Shown here: positions 36,520 to 46,271 of the stretch, piece by piece
How the letters are laid out: each line of letters begins with the position of its first letter
How positions within the stretch are numbered: position 1 is the stretch's first letter
Source of the DNA: Planctomycetota bacterium
GTDB lineage: Bacteria; Planctomycetota; Planctomycetia; Pirellulales; Pirellulaceae
Assembly: GCA_963204915.1 (NCBI GenBank)
Contig: CAUJHS010000082.1
Coordinates: forward strand, 210,156 to 274,155
Direction: 5' to 3'
DNA: 64,000 nt
Position numbers and translations under genes: made by a program
Notes under the pieces: model-generated
Databases searched by the model: none
Told to the model about the DNA's origin: nothing
The model's input: only the letters and a program-made list of their open reading frames with translations

Positions 36520-39423
36520 ATGTTCGCGGGGAGAATCCAGCGCCCAGTTGCCCTAATTTTCGTCACTGCGGCCTTTTGCACGACGCTCGGCGTGGTGCAG
36601 GCCCAGGAGCAGAAACCTGAGTATCCGCCGCACGCCGAGGTGTTAAAGGATTACACCAAAGTCGTTTCGACGATTGATAACAAGTCGAGTCTGTACACCA
36701 TCTGGACCCGCGAAAAAGACGGCCAGATGTACGCCGAACTGCCGAAGAACTTTGGCTCCCAGAAGTACTTTATCGCTCTTACCGTTTCCAGCGGCGATCG
36801 GTACGCGGGACTACAGTCGGGCGATATGTATGTGTACTGGCGCCAGTACGATAATCGCTTGGCGCTAATTACGCCGAATGTGACGACACGTAGTACCGGC
36901 GACGAAGAATCGAAGGCCTCGGTAAAGCGACTGTTTACCGACCAGGTTTTGCTTGAAGTACCCATCGTCACGATGGGCCCCGGCGGTGGTCCCGTGATCG
37001 ACATGGACCAGTTGCTGGTCATGCAATCGCCCTTGTTCTTTGGCTCAAGCGTGTTTCACAAGGGGTTGACCCCGCGCCTTTACAAAATCAATAAGGCGAA
37101 AGCATTTCCTGAGAACGTGGAGTTGGCGTTTGAAATTCCAAATGCTGACGGAAGGTTGCAGATTATTCACTACTCAATCAGTGTAATTCCAGATAAGTCG
37201 GATTATAAGCCGCGCGTGGCGGATGAGCGCGTCGGTTATTTCGTCACGTCGTACAGTGATTTAGGCAAATACAAAGACGACGAAGTTGCGGTGCGCTACA
37301 TCAATCGTTGGAATCTTCAAAAGCGCGACGCCAATCTCAAACTCAGCCCGCCGAAGAAGCCCATCGTGTTTTATATCGAACACACCACGCCCGTTCGTTA
37401 TCGTCGCTGGGTGAAAGAGGGCGTTTTGGCGTGGAATAAGGCGTTCGAAAAGGTCGGCCTCATCGACGCGATCCAGGCGGAGTACCAAGACGCTGAGACC
37501 GGCGCGCACATGGACAAAGACCCCGAGGATGTGCGTTACAACTTCGTGCGTTGGTTAAATAATGACGTGGGTACGGCCATTGGCCCAAGCCGCGTGAATC
37601 CGTTAACCGGCGAAATTCTCGATGCCGACATCATTTTGACTGACGGTTGGATTCGATACTATCGCTATGAATTCGAAGACCTGCTGCCCCAGTACGCCAT
37701 GGAAGGTTTCAGCCCGGAAACCTTGGCTTGGTTAGGAGAACATTCCGATTGGGATCCGCGGGTTCGCCTCGCGGCGCCCTCGCAGCGAGAATTCATTCGA
37801 GCGCGGTTGGCGGCTCAGGCCCCGCAACCGTACGGCGGACATCCCTTGACTCAGGTCAACACCAAACTGCTTGGCGATGACGAGTTCGACGGTTTGGTTG
37901 GACGCCAAAGTCAATTGAACGGTAGCTGCCTTGCCGCCGAGGGTAAAGCCTTCGATATGGCCCTCATGGCGATGACCTTCTCCATGATGAACGACCTCCG
38001 TGAAGCCGTCGCGGAAGAAGCCGCTGAGAAAGACGAAAACAAGGAGAAAGGCGACGAAGAGAAAAAGGACGAAGAGAAAAAGGACGAGGAAGCCCTGATC
38101 GACGGAATGCCTGAATCGTTCGTGGGCCCGTTGTTGGCGAACCTGGTCGCTCACGAGGTAGGTCACACGCTCGGACTGCGGCACAACTTCAAGGGATCGT
38201 CGGCCTACAAACTCGATGAGATCAACAGCGAAAAGATGGTCGGCAAGACGTCGCACGCCACCTCAGTTATGGATTACACGCCAGTCAATATCCGCATGGA
38301 GTCAGGAAACAAGCAGGGCGACTGGACCATGCTGGGAATTGGCCCGTACGACAACTGGGCGATCGAATACGGTTATACGTCGGAGACGGACCTCAAGCCA
38401 ATCCTGAGCCGCGTTTCCGAACCCGAACTGCAATATGCGACGGACGAGGACACGATCGGCCCGGATCCCCTCGCCAGGCGCTATGACTTTAGTGCGGACC
38501 CCCTCGATTACGCCAGTGACCAGGTGAAGTTGGCGAAGTTCCACCGGGAAAGAATTATCGACAAACACGTCAAAGACGGCGACAGTTGGTCGAAAGCCCG
38601 CCGTGGGTACTCGTTGACGTTGAGCTTGCAAATGCGGGCGGTCAGCATGATGTCGAATTGGATCGGCGGCGTTCATGTGTATCGTGATAAGAAGGGCGAT
38701 CCGAATGGCCGAGCGCCATTGGACGTTGTCCCGGCCGAGAAGCAACGGCAAGCATTGAAGTTTGTGATCGACAACACGTTCAGCGATGAGGCCTTTGGGT
38801 TAAACGCTGAATTGCTTCGTCGCATGGCCAGTGATCGCTGGCTGGACGAAGGCGGAGTCGACGAGGCGACCTGGCCGATCCACGACACAATCATGGGCGT
38901 GCAGGCCTCCGCCCTGACGATGGTCATGAACCCGACGACGCTTCGGCGCGTTTATGACAACGAGTTTCGAGTTCCTTCGGACCAAGATGCTCTGACGCTT
39001 CCGGAGGTCATGGAAACCGTTCGGAAGTCCATCTGGAGTGAGTTGGACCAGAAGGTCGATAAGGCGGTCACGCCGCGACAGCCGATGATTTCCAGCTTGC
39101 GTCGCAATCTGCAACGGGAACATCTGACGCGGCTAATCGATCTAAGCCTTCCTGGCGCCGGCTCGTCGGCTGCCTACAAGCCGATCGCCAACCTTGCGTT
39201 GGAGGAGATTCGTAAGATTCGCGCAAGTGCAGAAAACTGCCAAAAGCAAAACGGTGATAAACTTGACGCGTATACACAAGCTCACTTGGCCGAGATTCAA
39301 CAAGTGATCGACAAAACTCTGAACGCGGAGATTATCTACAACGCCAACAAAATTGGCGGCGCAAGCAGCTCAGGACTGCGAATCATCCTCGGCCAAGAAG
39401 CGCAGAGTCAGGCCAAGGAATAA
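36520..39423 (+). CDS. Exported zinc-dependent metalloprotease (DUF5117/DUF5118 type)
   Basis: A 967-residue protein with a signal peptide (residues about 1-28, ending VQAQ). The zinc site is HEVGHTLGLRH starting at H545, with E546 as catalytic base and H549 and H555 as further ligands; FKGS follows. A highly charged stretch at about 505-528 (repeats of DEEKKDEEKK) just before the catalytic site is an unusual low-complexity insert. The N-terminal half matches the planctomycete/bacteroidetes pattern of DUF5117 and DUF5118, with the DUF4953 C-terminus. It likely degrades extracytoplasmic proteins. It stands alone between a leader and a clear terminator. Confidence 0.9.
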   Translation: MFAGRIQRPVALIFVTAAFCTTLGVVQAQEQKPEYPPHAEVLKDYTKVVSTIDNKSSLYTIWTREKDGQMYAELPKNFGSQKYFIALTVSSGDRYAGLQSGDMYVYWRQYDNRLALITPNVTTRSTGDEESKASVKRLFTDQVLLEVPIVTMGPGGGPVIDMDQLLVMQSPLFFGSSVFHKGLTPRLYKINKAKAFPENVELAFEIPNADGRLQIIHYSISVIPDKSDYKPRVADERVGYFVTSYSDLGKYKDDEVAVRYINRWNLQKRDANLKLSPPKKPIVFYIEHTTPVRYRRWVKEGVLAWNKAFEKVGLIDAIQAEYQDAETGAHMDKDPEDVRYNFVRWLNNDVGTAIGPSRVNPLTGEILDADIILTDGWIRYYRYEFEDLLPQYAMEGFSPETLAWLGEHSDWDPRVRLAAPSQREFIRARLAAQAPQPYGGHPLTQVNTKLLGDDEFDGLVGRQSQLNGSCLAAEGKAFDMALMAMTFSMMNDLREAVAEEAAEKDENKEKGDEEKKDEEKKDEEALIDGMPESFVGPLLANLVAHEVGHTLGLRHNFKGSSAYKLDEINSEKMVGKTSHATSVMDYTPVNIRMESGNKQGDWTMLGIGPYDNWAIEYGYTSETDLKPILSRVSEPELQYATDEDTIGPDPLARRYDFSADPLDYASDQVKLAKFHRERIIDKHVKDGDSWSKARRGYSLTLSLQMRAVSMMSNWIGGVHVYRDKKGDPNGRAPLDVVPAEKQRQALKFVIDNTFSDEAFGLNAELLRRMASDRWLDEGGVDEATWPIHDTIMGVQASALTMVMNPTTLRRVYDNEFRVPSDQDALTLPEVMETVRKSIWSELDQKVDKAVTPRQPMISSLRRNLQREHLTRLIDLSLPGAGSSAAYKPIANLALEEIRKIRASAENCQKQNGDKLDAYTQAHLAEIQQVIDKTLNAEIIYNANKIGGASSSGLRIILGQEAQSQAKE

Positions 39424-39470
39424 TTGTCGGTCTCAACCGGCTTGAAACAATTGCTACGTTTTTGCATGTA

Positions 39471-39506
39471 CGGCGTTTGGTTCTCTGAGCCAAACGCCGT
39501 TTTTTT
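39471..39506 (+). terminator. Rho-independent terminator of the metalloprotease gene
   Basis: A perfect 10-bp stem, CGGCGTTTGG, loop TTCTCTGAG, CCAAACGCCG, directly followed by seven T. It is 47 bases after the stop codon. This is the clearest terminator of the window. Confidence 0.93.
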
Positions 39507-39580
39507 GCGCCCATCGGGGGGCTCGCAACCTATGTTTGAATCTCCATTTGTTTCACTGGACCAGTTTTCGCGGGGGCGCT

Positions 39581-39886
39581 ATGAACACTCACGAACCGAC
39601 CACATTCGAGGAACGTCGCCAGGCTTCGCGGTTTGGACGCGAATTCGAGTCGGACTATGCCGTGCTTCGCGTCGGATCGGCTGAAGCTCGGACCTGGCCC
39701 GTTCATGACGAATCGCTCGGTGGCATCAGCCTTGTTGTCGACGAAACGCTAACGCTTCCCGTCGGGGCCGAAGTTACGATCGATTACCGAAACTCCCAGT
39801 TCCATGGTGTGGTAATTCATCGCCGATCGACCGGTGAGAATCAAACGGTAATCGCTGGGTTTCAATTGGAGCCGAAACCGCAGTAA
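39581..39886 (+). CDS. PilZ-domain protein
   Basis: From the ATG at 39581 it encodes 101 residues. The c-di-GMP binding elements are ERRQASRF (RxxxR type, near residue 8-15) and DESLGGISL (D/NxSxxG, near 43), followed by the beta-barrel. It is therefore likely to be a c-di-GMP receptor. The next gene on the same strand, 261 bases on, is a REC-GGDEF-CBS protein, so both may belong to c-di-GMP signalling. Confidence 0.85.
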   Translation: MNTHEPTTFEERRQASRFGREFESDYAVLRVGSAEARTWPVHDESLGGISLVVDETLTLPVGAEVTIDYRNSQFHGVVIHRRSTGENQTVIAGFQLEPKPQ

Positions 39887-40147
39887 GGGCCGCGCCCTTA
39901 AACACATCGGCGAAGTTCAACGAGTTGAAGATTGGCACGATTTGCTTGAATTATGAGCTATGCTTGATTCGTGGGGCAGTGGTGTTTTTATCGACCGGGG
40001 CCATCGCGCCTGTTTGCGGTCGGTAAACAGCGGCTTCTTTGGCAATCTCGGGCGAGGTTTAAACGCACGAGGTTCAAGGGAGGCCGTTGAAATGCAAATC
40101 CTTCGACGCACGGCGTTCGTGGCCGTTCGCACCACGCTAGGCAATTC

Positions 40148-41809
40148 ATGGCTCCTGACCGCCCGACTGCACTCGTTGTCGATAGCGACAGCGCTACCAT
40201 CGCCGTATTGACGGGCTGGTTGGAGGCTGCGAATATCGCCGTGCGCACCGCGGCGGACGGTCGCGAAGCGTTGGCGGCCATCAAGGCGGAATGCCCCGAG
40301 TTCTTAGTAACCGACTGGGACTTGCCGCACACGTCGGGCATGGAGCTGTGCCGCTGGTTGCGCTCTCAGAAACTGCCCCGGTACGTTTACACAATACTTT
40401 TAACCGCGCGAACAGATTCTCACGACTTAGTCATCGGATTGGAGTCCGGAGCCGACGAGTTCGTACGCAAACCTATTAACAAGGACGAGCTTCTGGCGCG
40501 AATTCGGGCCGGTCTGCGTGTACTTGCGTTGGAAAGCCGGCTCAGTCTCTTGGCTCAATGCGACTCGCTAACAGGGCTGTGGACGCAACGCACGTTTTTC
40601 GAACGTCTCGACCGCAAGTGGAGTCGTGCGCCGTACAAGCAACTTCCGCTCTCTTGCGTGATGGTCGATCTGGACTTCTTCAAGCGGGTGAACGACACCT
40701 ACGGTCACCGCGTGGGCGACGAGGTCATTCGCCGGGTCGCTTCCATCCTCAAATCCAACGTGCGCGAAGGCGATCTTGTTAGTCGCTATGGCGGCGAAGA
40801 ATTCTGCGTTTTACTGTGCGACCGCGATGAAAGAATCGCCACCGACTGGGCGGAACAAATTCGAAGGCTAATTGCGGAAACGTCCATCGCCGTGGGCGAT
40901 CGCTCCATTCAGATTACCGCCAGTTTTGGAGTCGCTCAAAGACTTGCCGACACGGCGAACCCCGATGAGTTAGTCGACTTGGCCGACCAGGCGCTCCTTG
41001 TTTCCAAGGGCGTAGGCCGAGATCGTGTCACGGCGTACCAGACCATGAACGACTCAGGGCGGGTTCGCGCAACGAATTCCCGGGCCTCGGCGCTGGATGG
41101 GATCGTGGCTCGCGACGTAATGACAACCATCGTGGCAGGACTCCACGAGCGGGAAAAAATCGGCCGCGCCGTCGAGTACTTTTTGCAGCTGCGCATCAAC
41201 TCAGCCCCCGTCGTCGACGATGACGGACGTTTGGTCGGTGTATTGACCGAGAAGGACGCGATGGCGATTCTGTTGTGGCCGCACTGGTGGACGACCACCA
41301 TTGCCGATGTGATGAAAAAGGGTGTGGTCACTTACGAAGAAAACACGCCGGCTTTGATGATTTACGAGTTTCTTTGCCGCGTATCCGTGCGAAGCGTTGT
41401 CGTGGTTGACCGAGGGCGCCCCACCGGCGTAATTAGCCGAGCGAGCCTTCTGCGTTGGTTTACAAACTCGCTCGTGGCTCGCGGCGAATCGACGGGACTC
41501 GAAGGGCTTCTCGTGACCACGGCGAGCGCCCAAGGCGCGAAACAAAGAATAACGGAAATCGCAGCCAAACTTGCTGAAACGGCTCAGTCACTTGCGCATG
41601 ATCTTGACGTTGACGCCGACGCCTTGGCGCCAAGACTCGTCGGCGGGGCTTCCCAGGTTCAGGAACTGGCGAACGATCTCTTGGGATATTCACGCTACCT
41701 CCATGCCGACCGTTCTACGGGAAACGCCATGAGTATTCTTGCGGGAATGGATGCGGGGCGCGCGATGCAAGCGTTTAACGCCGATTGCTTAACTGGAAAC
41801 GGCGTTTAA
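40148..41809 (+). CDS. REC-GGDEF-CBS signalling protein
   Basis: A 553-residue regulator. The receiver domain (about 1-125) has its acceptor D in FLVTDWDLPHTSG and Lys in FVRKPINKDE. The GGDEF domain (about 130-295) has GGEEF near residue 216 in SRYGGEEFCVLL and the allosteric region before it; GGEEF is an active variant. Two CBS domains (about 318-435) follow, each with the DV(M) start (ARDVMTT, IADVMKK), then a helical tail rich in Ala. It should make c-di-GMP when the receiver is phosphorylated, with adenine-nucleotide sensing by CBS. The PilZ gene upstream is a plausible partner. Confidence 0.9.
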   Translation: MAPDRPTALVVDSDSATIAVLTGWLEAANIAVRTAADGREALAAIKAECPEFLVTDWDLPHTSGMELCRWLRSQKLPRYVYTILLTARTDSHDLVIGLESGADEFVRKPINKDELLARIRAGLRVLALESRLSLLAQCDSLTGLWTQRTFFERLDRKWSRAPYKQLPLSCVMVDLDFFKRVNDTYGHRVGDEVIRRVASILKSNVREGDLVSRYGGEEFCVLLCDRDERIATDWAEQIRRLIAETSIAVGDRSIQITASFGVAQRLADTANPDELVDLADQALLVSKGVGRDRVTAYQTMNDSGRVRATNSRASALDGIVARDVMTTIVAGLHEREKIGRAVEYFLQLRINSAPVVDDDGRLVGVLTEKDAMAILLWPHWWTTTIADVMKKGVVTYEENTPALMIYEFLCRVSVRSVVVVDRGRPTGVISRASLLRWFTNSLVARGESTGLEGLLVTTASAQGAKQRITEIAAKLAETAQSLAHDLDVDADALAPRLVGGASQVQELANDLLGYSRYLHADRSTGNAMSILAGMDAGRAMQAFNADCLTGNGV

Positions 41810-41830
41810 GGAGCTACCTAACTTTTGGGC

Positions 41831-43000
41831 TTATGATTGGATACGGCGCGCAATCACACTTTCGTCTAAGGCGATGACGTCCACATCGCCTGAGTACCGC
41901 ATCGAGAGTATGTCTCGTCCTCCGTGATCTTCCTTCGCAAACTTGAATTTGACGATAAAAATTCCCGTTTGGAGCGAAGGCGTATTGCACGGCGGCGGCC
42001 ATAGTTTGGAGGTCAACTTCGGCGTTAGCACCTGAGCAAGTAAACGAGTTGAACGACTCGAAAACCCGCCGACGACCATTTCCAATCGCCCAAGGGCAGG
42101 CGCGTACTGGTAAAGAATCAAACCGGCGTCGTGATGATCGTCATCCCACACAACATGGTCCCACGAGCCATCCGCACGCTCGTAATAAATGCCCGGTTGC
42201 GCGGTACGTTGTGACTTCGACAGTTGCAGCCCTCCCGCACAAGACGGAAGCGGCGGATCAACACCGGCGCGAAATCGAAACCAGACCGGGCATCGCCGTT
42301 CACGGGCGTCTTGAACATGATCTTGCGATTCGAACGGCGTCGCCCCGAAGGCCCGGGCCAGGATGATTTCGATCACCGGGTTACTCTTGACGCTTCCCAA
42401 ACATACGAGCGCTTTATCTTTCTCGACGGCGTCAAATTCCTCGCACACGCGCCACGCCTTGGGTTGAAAGCGGTCTTCTTTGCCTTTCTCGGGTGATAGT
42501 ACAAGCCATTGCACGTATTCATCGGGATGGGGCGCCGCGCGCGCCACGGTGCTACTGGCGATCGGCGGAGTTGCGCTCTGGGGATAATACTTAGCGGTTC
42601 CTCCTAACGTTGAAACTTCGTTGAGTAACACCCCCAATAAAAGGGAATCGGCCGTGACGATCCACGCATCGTCGAGGTAATCGCTATCAGGAGCTTGCCG
42701 CGTGCCGAGACAAATATGCAAACTCGTGCGCCGCGCGAGCATTTCCCAGAAACTTTCCGGTTCGATGCCGAACAACGCTCCGGGAAGTTGGTCCGGCGAC
42801 GCGAAACCATGATCGATGAGATAGCCGCAAATGAGTGAAATTGTGTCTAGCGGCAAGTATTTCACATCATTTCGCAGCAAGGCCGCGACCTTGTGGCGGT
42901 CCAGTCCCGTATGCTCAACAATGGCCTTAATAATTCCTGGGCGTCGCTTCGGGTCTGGGCTATGACCCAAGAGCTGTGCTAGTCGAAACGAATATCGCAT
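41831..43000 (-). CDS. Unknown protein with an N-terminal XRE-like HTH region
   Basis: A 389-residue protein of unknown family. The N-terminal 70 residues (MRYSFRLAQLLGHSPD...AALLRNDVKYLPLDTISLICGYLIDHG) look like an XRE/Cro-type helix-turn-helix. The rest is a mixed alpha/beta domain with a conserved feel (DAWIVTADSLLLGVLLNEVSTLGGTA; GLILYQYAP). It is convergent with the REC-GGDEF-CBS gene, 21 bases apart. Similar proteins occur in planctomycetes with no role assigned, by recollection only. Confidence 0.68.
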   Translation of the reverse strand: MRYSFRLAQLLGHSPDPKRRPGIIKAIVEHTGLDRHKVAALLRNDVKYLPLDTISLICGYLIDHGFASPDQLPGALFGIEPESFWEMLARRTSLHICLGTRQAPDSDYLDDAWIVTADSLLLGVLLNEVSTLGGTAKYYPQSATPPIASSTVARAAPHPDEYVQWLVLSPEKGKEDRFQPKAWRVCEEFDAVEKDKALVCLGSVKSNPVIEIILARAFGATPFESQDHVQDARERRCPVWFRFRAGVDPPLPSCAGGLQLSKSQRTAQPGIYYERADGSWDHVVWDDDHHDAGLILYQYAPALGRLEMVVGGFSSRSTRLLAQVLTPKLTSKLWPPPCNTPSLQTGIFIVKFKFAKEDHGGRDILSMRYSGDVDVIALDESVIARRIQS

Positions 43001-43127
43001 GGACTTGCTAATCGTGGGGTTGTGAGACCAAAGCCCGGCCGTAGCTTCCTTATCAACAACGACACCGGACTTCGCAATCCCCCCTCGCTTGGATGGAGTT
43101 GGCTACTCACGAAGGAATGGTGCAACC

Positions 43128-43319
43128 ATGGCCGTAGCGGGAGTTTTGGTCAATTCGCCGATAGGTTTGGACCGAAATTATCAAATGAGCAGGCGAAACG
43201 ACGTCGCCGCCGCGGCGGTCGTCACTGCGGACGACGCAAGACCGCTTGCCCAATCCCCCAGCGACGTCCTTTGGATGCACTCCTGTGTCGAGTCTCTCGA
43301 TTGTCATTCCCTTGCGTGA
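43128..43319 (+). CDS. Possible small ORF overlapping the glycosyltransferase start
   Basis: An ATG at 43128 opens 63 codons, MAVAGVLVNSPIGLDRN..., ending inside the beginning of the next gene. The composition is protein-like and AAGGA stands upstream at a long distance. It could also be noise in the leader of the glycosyltransferase. No family. Confidence 0.28.
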   Translation: MAVAGVLVNSPIGLDRNYQMSRRNDVAAAAVVTADDARPLAQSPSDVLWMHSCVESLDCHSLA

Positions 43320-44262
43320 GCCCACTGAAGCGTTTGAGGATACTCTCGCTTCAGTCCTGCAAAATCGCCCCGCCAACTGCGAAGTCTTGGTGGTCCATTC
43401 CGGACCCTACGACGACCCCTATGATCTTGCGGGCGAAGTCAGCTTTGTCATCGCCCCACCCCGTAGCGGCATAATAGAACAAATCAATTTAGGGGTTAGC
43501 GCGTCGCGTACGGAAGTTGTTCACGTCATTCAACCCGGTCTGGTGGTTGATGAGGGCTGGACCGAACCTGCCCTCCGAAACTTCGCCAATCGACGGGTGG
43601 GCGCCGTCGCGCCGATGATTATTCATCCGCGAACCGATCAAATTGTATCAGCCGGAGTTTCGTGTGGACTATCGGGAACCCGCCGGGCAATTCATGCTGG
43701 CTGCACCGCCACGGTGACCCGTAAACGGCGTCGGCGATGCGACGGTCCTGATTTGCTTGCGGGATTCTGGCGGCGCTCCGCATGGGAACAAGGAGGCGGC
43801 CTCGATGTGCGCGCAGGTTCGACGTATGCCGATATCGATCTCGCCCTAAGACTGCGTACGCTAGGATACCACTGTGAAATGGTGGAGGAGTGCCAGTTAA
43901 CGCATCAACACCAATTAAGCGAAAGAGTATCTTGCTGGTCCGAGGGTCGTGCGGCGGAGCACTTGTTTTGGCGCCACTGCGCGAAGGCTGGTTGGCGCGG
44001 ATCGACAATGTTACACGGCGCCGTGCTGTTCGGCGAATTCGTCGCTTCGTTACATCGTCCGCGTAAACTGGCCGCTTGGTTTGGTCGTAGCCTCGTGGTA
44101 ATGGATCTGGCTCGTTCGAGGAATTTGCAGCGCACGCAATCTTCGATGACAACGCACGAAAGCGCATCGCAAGGCGAGCTGCTGCGCCGTCGGGATTCAA
44201 GCGGAATTTTCGGCGATCGAGATCGCTTGACCGCGCAACGAAAAGCCGTGCAGCCGTCTTAG
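43285..44262 (+). CDS. Glycosyltransferase family 2
   Basis: Starting with GTG at 43285 the product has 325 residues and begins SSLSIVIPLREP, the family's first strand. A TTG start at 43246 is also open. The GT-A fold is shown by SVLQNRPANCEVLVVHSG, by VSASRTEVVHVIQPG, and by STYADIDLALRLRTLGYHCEMVEEC, the acceptor-site E/D region. The usual DxD motif is not obvious, so activity is not certain. It overlaps the next gene on the opposite strand by 4 bases (44259-44262). Confidence 0.72.
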   Translation: MSSLSIVIPLREPTEAFEDTLASVLQNRPANCEVLVVHSGPYDDPYDLAGEVSFVIAPPRSGIIEQINLGVSASRTEVVHVIQPGLVVDEGWTEPALRNFANRRVGAVAPMIIHPRTDQIVSAGVSCGLSGTRRAIHAGCTATVTRKRRRRCDGPDLLAGFWRRSAWEQGGGLDVRAGSTYADIDLALRLRTLGYHCEMVEECQLTHQHQLSERVSCWSEGRAAEHLFWRHCAKAGWRGSTMLHGAVLFGEFVASLHRPRKLAAWFGRSLVVMDLARSRNLQRTQSSMTTHESASQGELLRRRDSSGIFGDRDRLTAQRKAVQPS

Positions 44263-45353
44263 TCGGATTGGAGGACCTCGGCGCCCCCGGCGCTTGCTTT
44301 GTCGGGAAAAAAAAGTTCGCGAATGGCGCTGCACATCTGCGCGGCGCTCGCGTCTTGCGGCATGCGAATCCTGTCTTCGAATAACCGAAGTTTGATGCGT
44401 CCCTCCGGCCACCGTACCGACATAATCTTGTAACACTCATCATAGAGTTGATACACGCGAGCCCGCGTAACGCCCAAGCGGCGCGATTGAGTGCGGACCG
44501 TTTCAGGCGTGTCTCCAATTCCTAGCCTTCCTGCGGCTAGTTCATAAATTGGCTCGCCCGCGTCGATGCGGATTTGTTCGAGCAGCGGACGCCCCACGTT
44601 CTCGCACACGTCTCGTACCGATATATCTCGAGACGTCCCTAGTACTTGATCAATCCAGCACTCCATTTGGGCCAATCGGCGTGGTTGCAAGCGAACCAAA
44701 AACTGTTCCTGGGCGGGAGCGGCCCCAAGTATTTGATGCACCTCAAAAAAGACTTCGAGCACCACACGGATGCGCTTTTCCCCATGAGTCTTAAGCATCC
44801 GCATATCTTGTAGGCTGCGCTCGGTGTAAAAACTCAAGGGAGTCCGCCAAATGACCGTGGGAAGCGCCTGTAGCGACGGCGCAAGGCGACCGAGAACTTC
44901 GTTTTGCAACCCGTGACGCACCACGGTTTCGCGCCAACTGACCCAATGGGCTTCCGAGATTAAGCCAGGGTCAAACTTTGTAGCAAGCACCGCTAAATCG
45001 GCATGGCCATTTCCGGAGGCGCCATTTCCTTCGCCTAAGTCGGGCGCCTCGTGCAGGGCGAACTGCGAGGGCAAGGGTAGGTCTTTGGCGGCTCGATGCA
45101 GGAGTTTAATCATCGAGTGAATTTTTTTATGACCAACCCCTGGGGTGTTTAGTAGATCGCCGTAAGGCGTATTCAACAAATCGCCGACAGTTCTGCCTAG
45201 GAACGCGAGCGGCAAACGCCGATCCGTGGGCAAAGCCCAATACGCGAGCGGTTTCTCCCAACGATCCGCAAACCTGGGGTCGAGCAATGTCTTTCGTACG
45301 GCCTCGAAGTTTCCCCCGAGCTTATAGTCATCTACCGTTGTCACACGTGTCAT
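44259..45353 (-). CDS. Planctomycete-type regulator with alphaCTD-like and sigma4-like regions
   Basis: A 364-residue protein. Residues about 55-95 (TVGDLLNTPYGDLLNTPGVGHKKI) look like the helix-hairpin-helix of the RNA polymerase alpha C-terminal domain, with a tandem duplication of GDLLNTP (57-63 and 65-71). Towards the end, about 285-315, TPETVRTQSRRLGVTRARVYQLYDE has the shape of a sigma region 4 helix-turn-helix. I do not recognise the family as a whole. It is followed by an ECF sigma factor gene, transcribed in the same direction, 380 bases upstream. A transcription role is inferred. Confidence 0.75.
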   Translation of the reverse strand: MTRVTTVDDYKLGGNFEAVRKTLLDPRFADRWEKPLAYWALPTDRRLPLAFLGRTVGDLLNTPYGDLLNTPGVGHKKIHSMIKLLHRAAKDLPLPSQFALHEAPDLGEGNGASGNGHADLAVLATKFDPGLISEAHWVSWRETVVRHGLQNEVLGRLAPSLQALPTVIWRTPLSFYTERSLQDMRMLKTHGEKRIRVVLEVFFEVHQILGAAPAQEQFLVRLQPRRLAQMECWIDQVLGTSRDISVRDVCENVGRPLLEQIRIDAGEPIYELAAGRLGIGDTPETVRTQSRRLGVTRARVYQLYDECYKIMSVRWPEGRIKLRLFEDRIRMPQDASAAQMCSAIRELFFPDKASAGGAEVLQSD

Positions 45354-45734
45354 TCACACAACCTACAGCAGGAGAAAAAGCGACGCATAATGCCGCAACG
45401 GTTCACCCATCCTTAATAACCACGCGACTGCGAAATCCCCGCAATAGCCGCAAGATCAAACGGCATTTGAAGTTGCGATGGAAAGACGTGCACAAAAACC
45501 AAGCTTACATTACGTCGATCGACGAGTCTCGTAGGGCGATGTCGCCCTGCCGTTTCGTTAAATGGTAGCGGTGAGACCATTCAGGTCAAGGCAGTCGCCG
45601 CCGCGTGTTTGGGCTTGGGCTGACTGGGAATCGAGAATCCCTCACACTTAGGTGGGAATTTCCAAGAGGTTAGGTAAAACCCGCTATTGGATAACAAAAA
45701 TGTAAGGGGCGGTGTCCATAATTCTGCCGCGACT
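45354..45734. other. Gap with no gene seen
   Basis: About 380 bases between the sigma factor gene and the alphaCTD/sigma4-like gene. No ORF with coding character and no hairpin with a T tract was found; it probably holds the leader of the downstream gene. Confidence 0.35.
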
Positions 45735-46271
45735 TTAAATAGGAACCGCGCGCAGCTTAGCTAAGGCGAGTCGCATACGGGTTTTCACCGTGCCCGTTGG
45801 AATAGATAGCGTTTCTGCGATTTGCTCGTAAGTCAGATCACCATCTTGTCGCAGTAGAAAAACTTCACGTTCTTCCCTGCGCAAGCCATCGACCGCGTGG
45901 CGAATTCGCGCGGTTTCTTCGTCCTGCTGCGCCACCGTCTGCGGATCGGCTCCTACGCTGACCACACATGTCCATTTGAGTGGCAGGGGTTTGCGACGCC
46001 GACGCCATGCCGCCTTGCGCACATCACGGCCCGTGTTCAAGGTGATGCGAAAAATCCAGGCTTTCAAGTTTCTCACGCCCGGCGCCTCATGGCGGTGACG
46101 CCAACATTTCACAAAAGCGTCTTGTAGTGCATCCAAGGCGTCTTCGCGATCACCCACAAGCAAATACAAGGCGCCCAAAAGTTCGTTGTGATAACTCGCA
46201 AACGCGTCGACCAAGGAAAGTTGCGCTGCATTCGTCGTATCCGCGTTGGGAGATGCGTCGATCGTGTTCAT
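45735..46271 (-). CDS. RNA polymerase ECF-type sigma factor
   Basis: A sigma-70 family protein; from the ATG at 46271 it has 178 residues. Region 2 is DALQDAFVKCWRHRHEAPGVRNLKAWIFRITLN, and region 4 is LRREEREVFLLRQDGDLTYEQIAETLSIPTGTVKTRMRLALAKLR. ECF factors usually come with an anti-sigma factor, but none is encoded next to it. It is divergent from an exported-protein gene at 46493, which may be its target. The upstream part of the frame (to 46307) is dispensable. Confidence 0.9.
   Translation of the reverse strand: MNTIDASPNADTTNAAQLSLVDAFASYHNELLGALYLLVGDREDALDALQDAFVKCWRHRHEAPGVRNLKAWIFRITLNTGRDVRKAAWRRRRKPLPLKWTCVVSVGADPQTVAQQDEETARIRHAVDGLRREEREVFLLRQDGDLTYEQIAETLSIPTGTVKTRMRLALAKLRAVPI

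Noticed and set aside
43619..44518. 299-codon minus-strand frame across the glycosyltransferase and the regulator
   Set aside because: It runs through two real genes in the wrong frame and has low-complexity composition.
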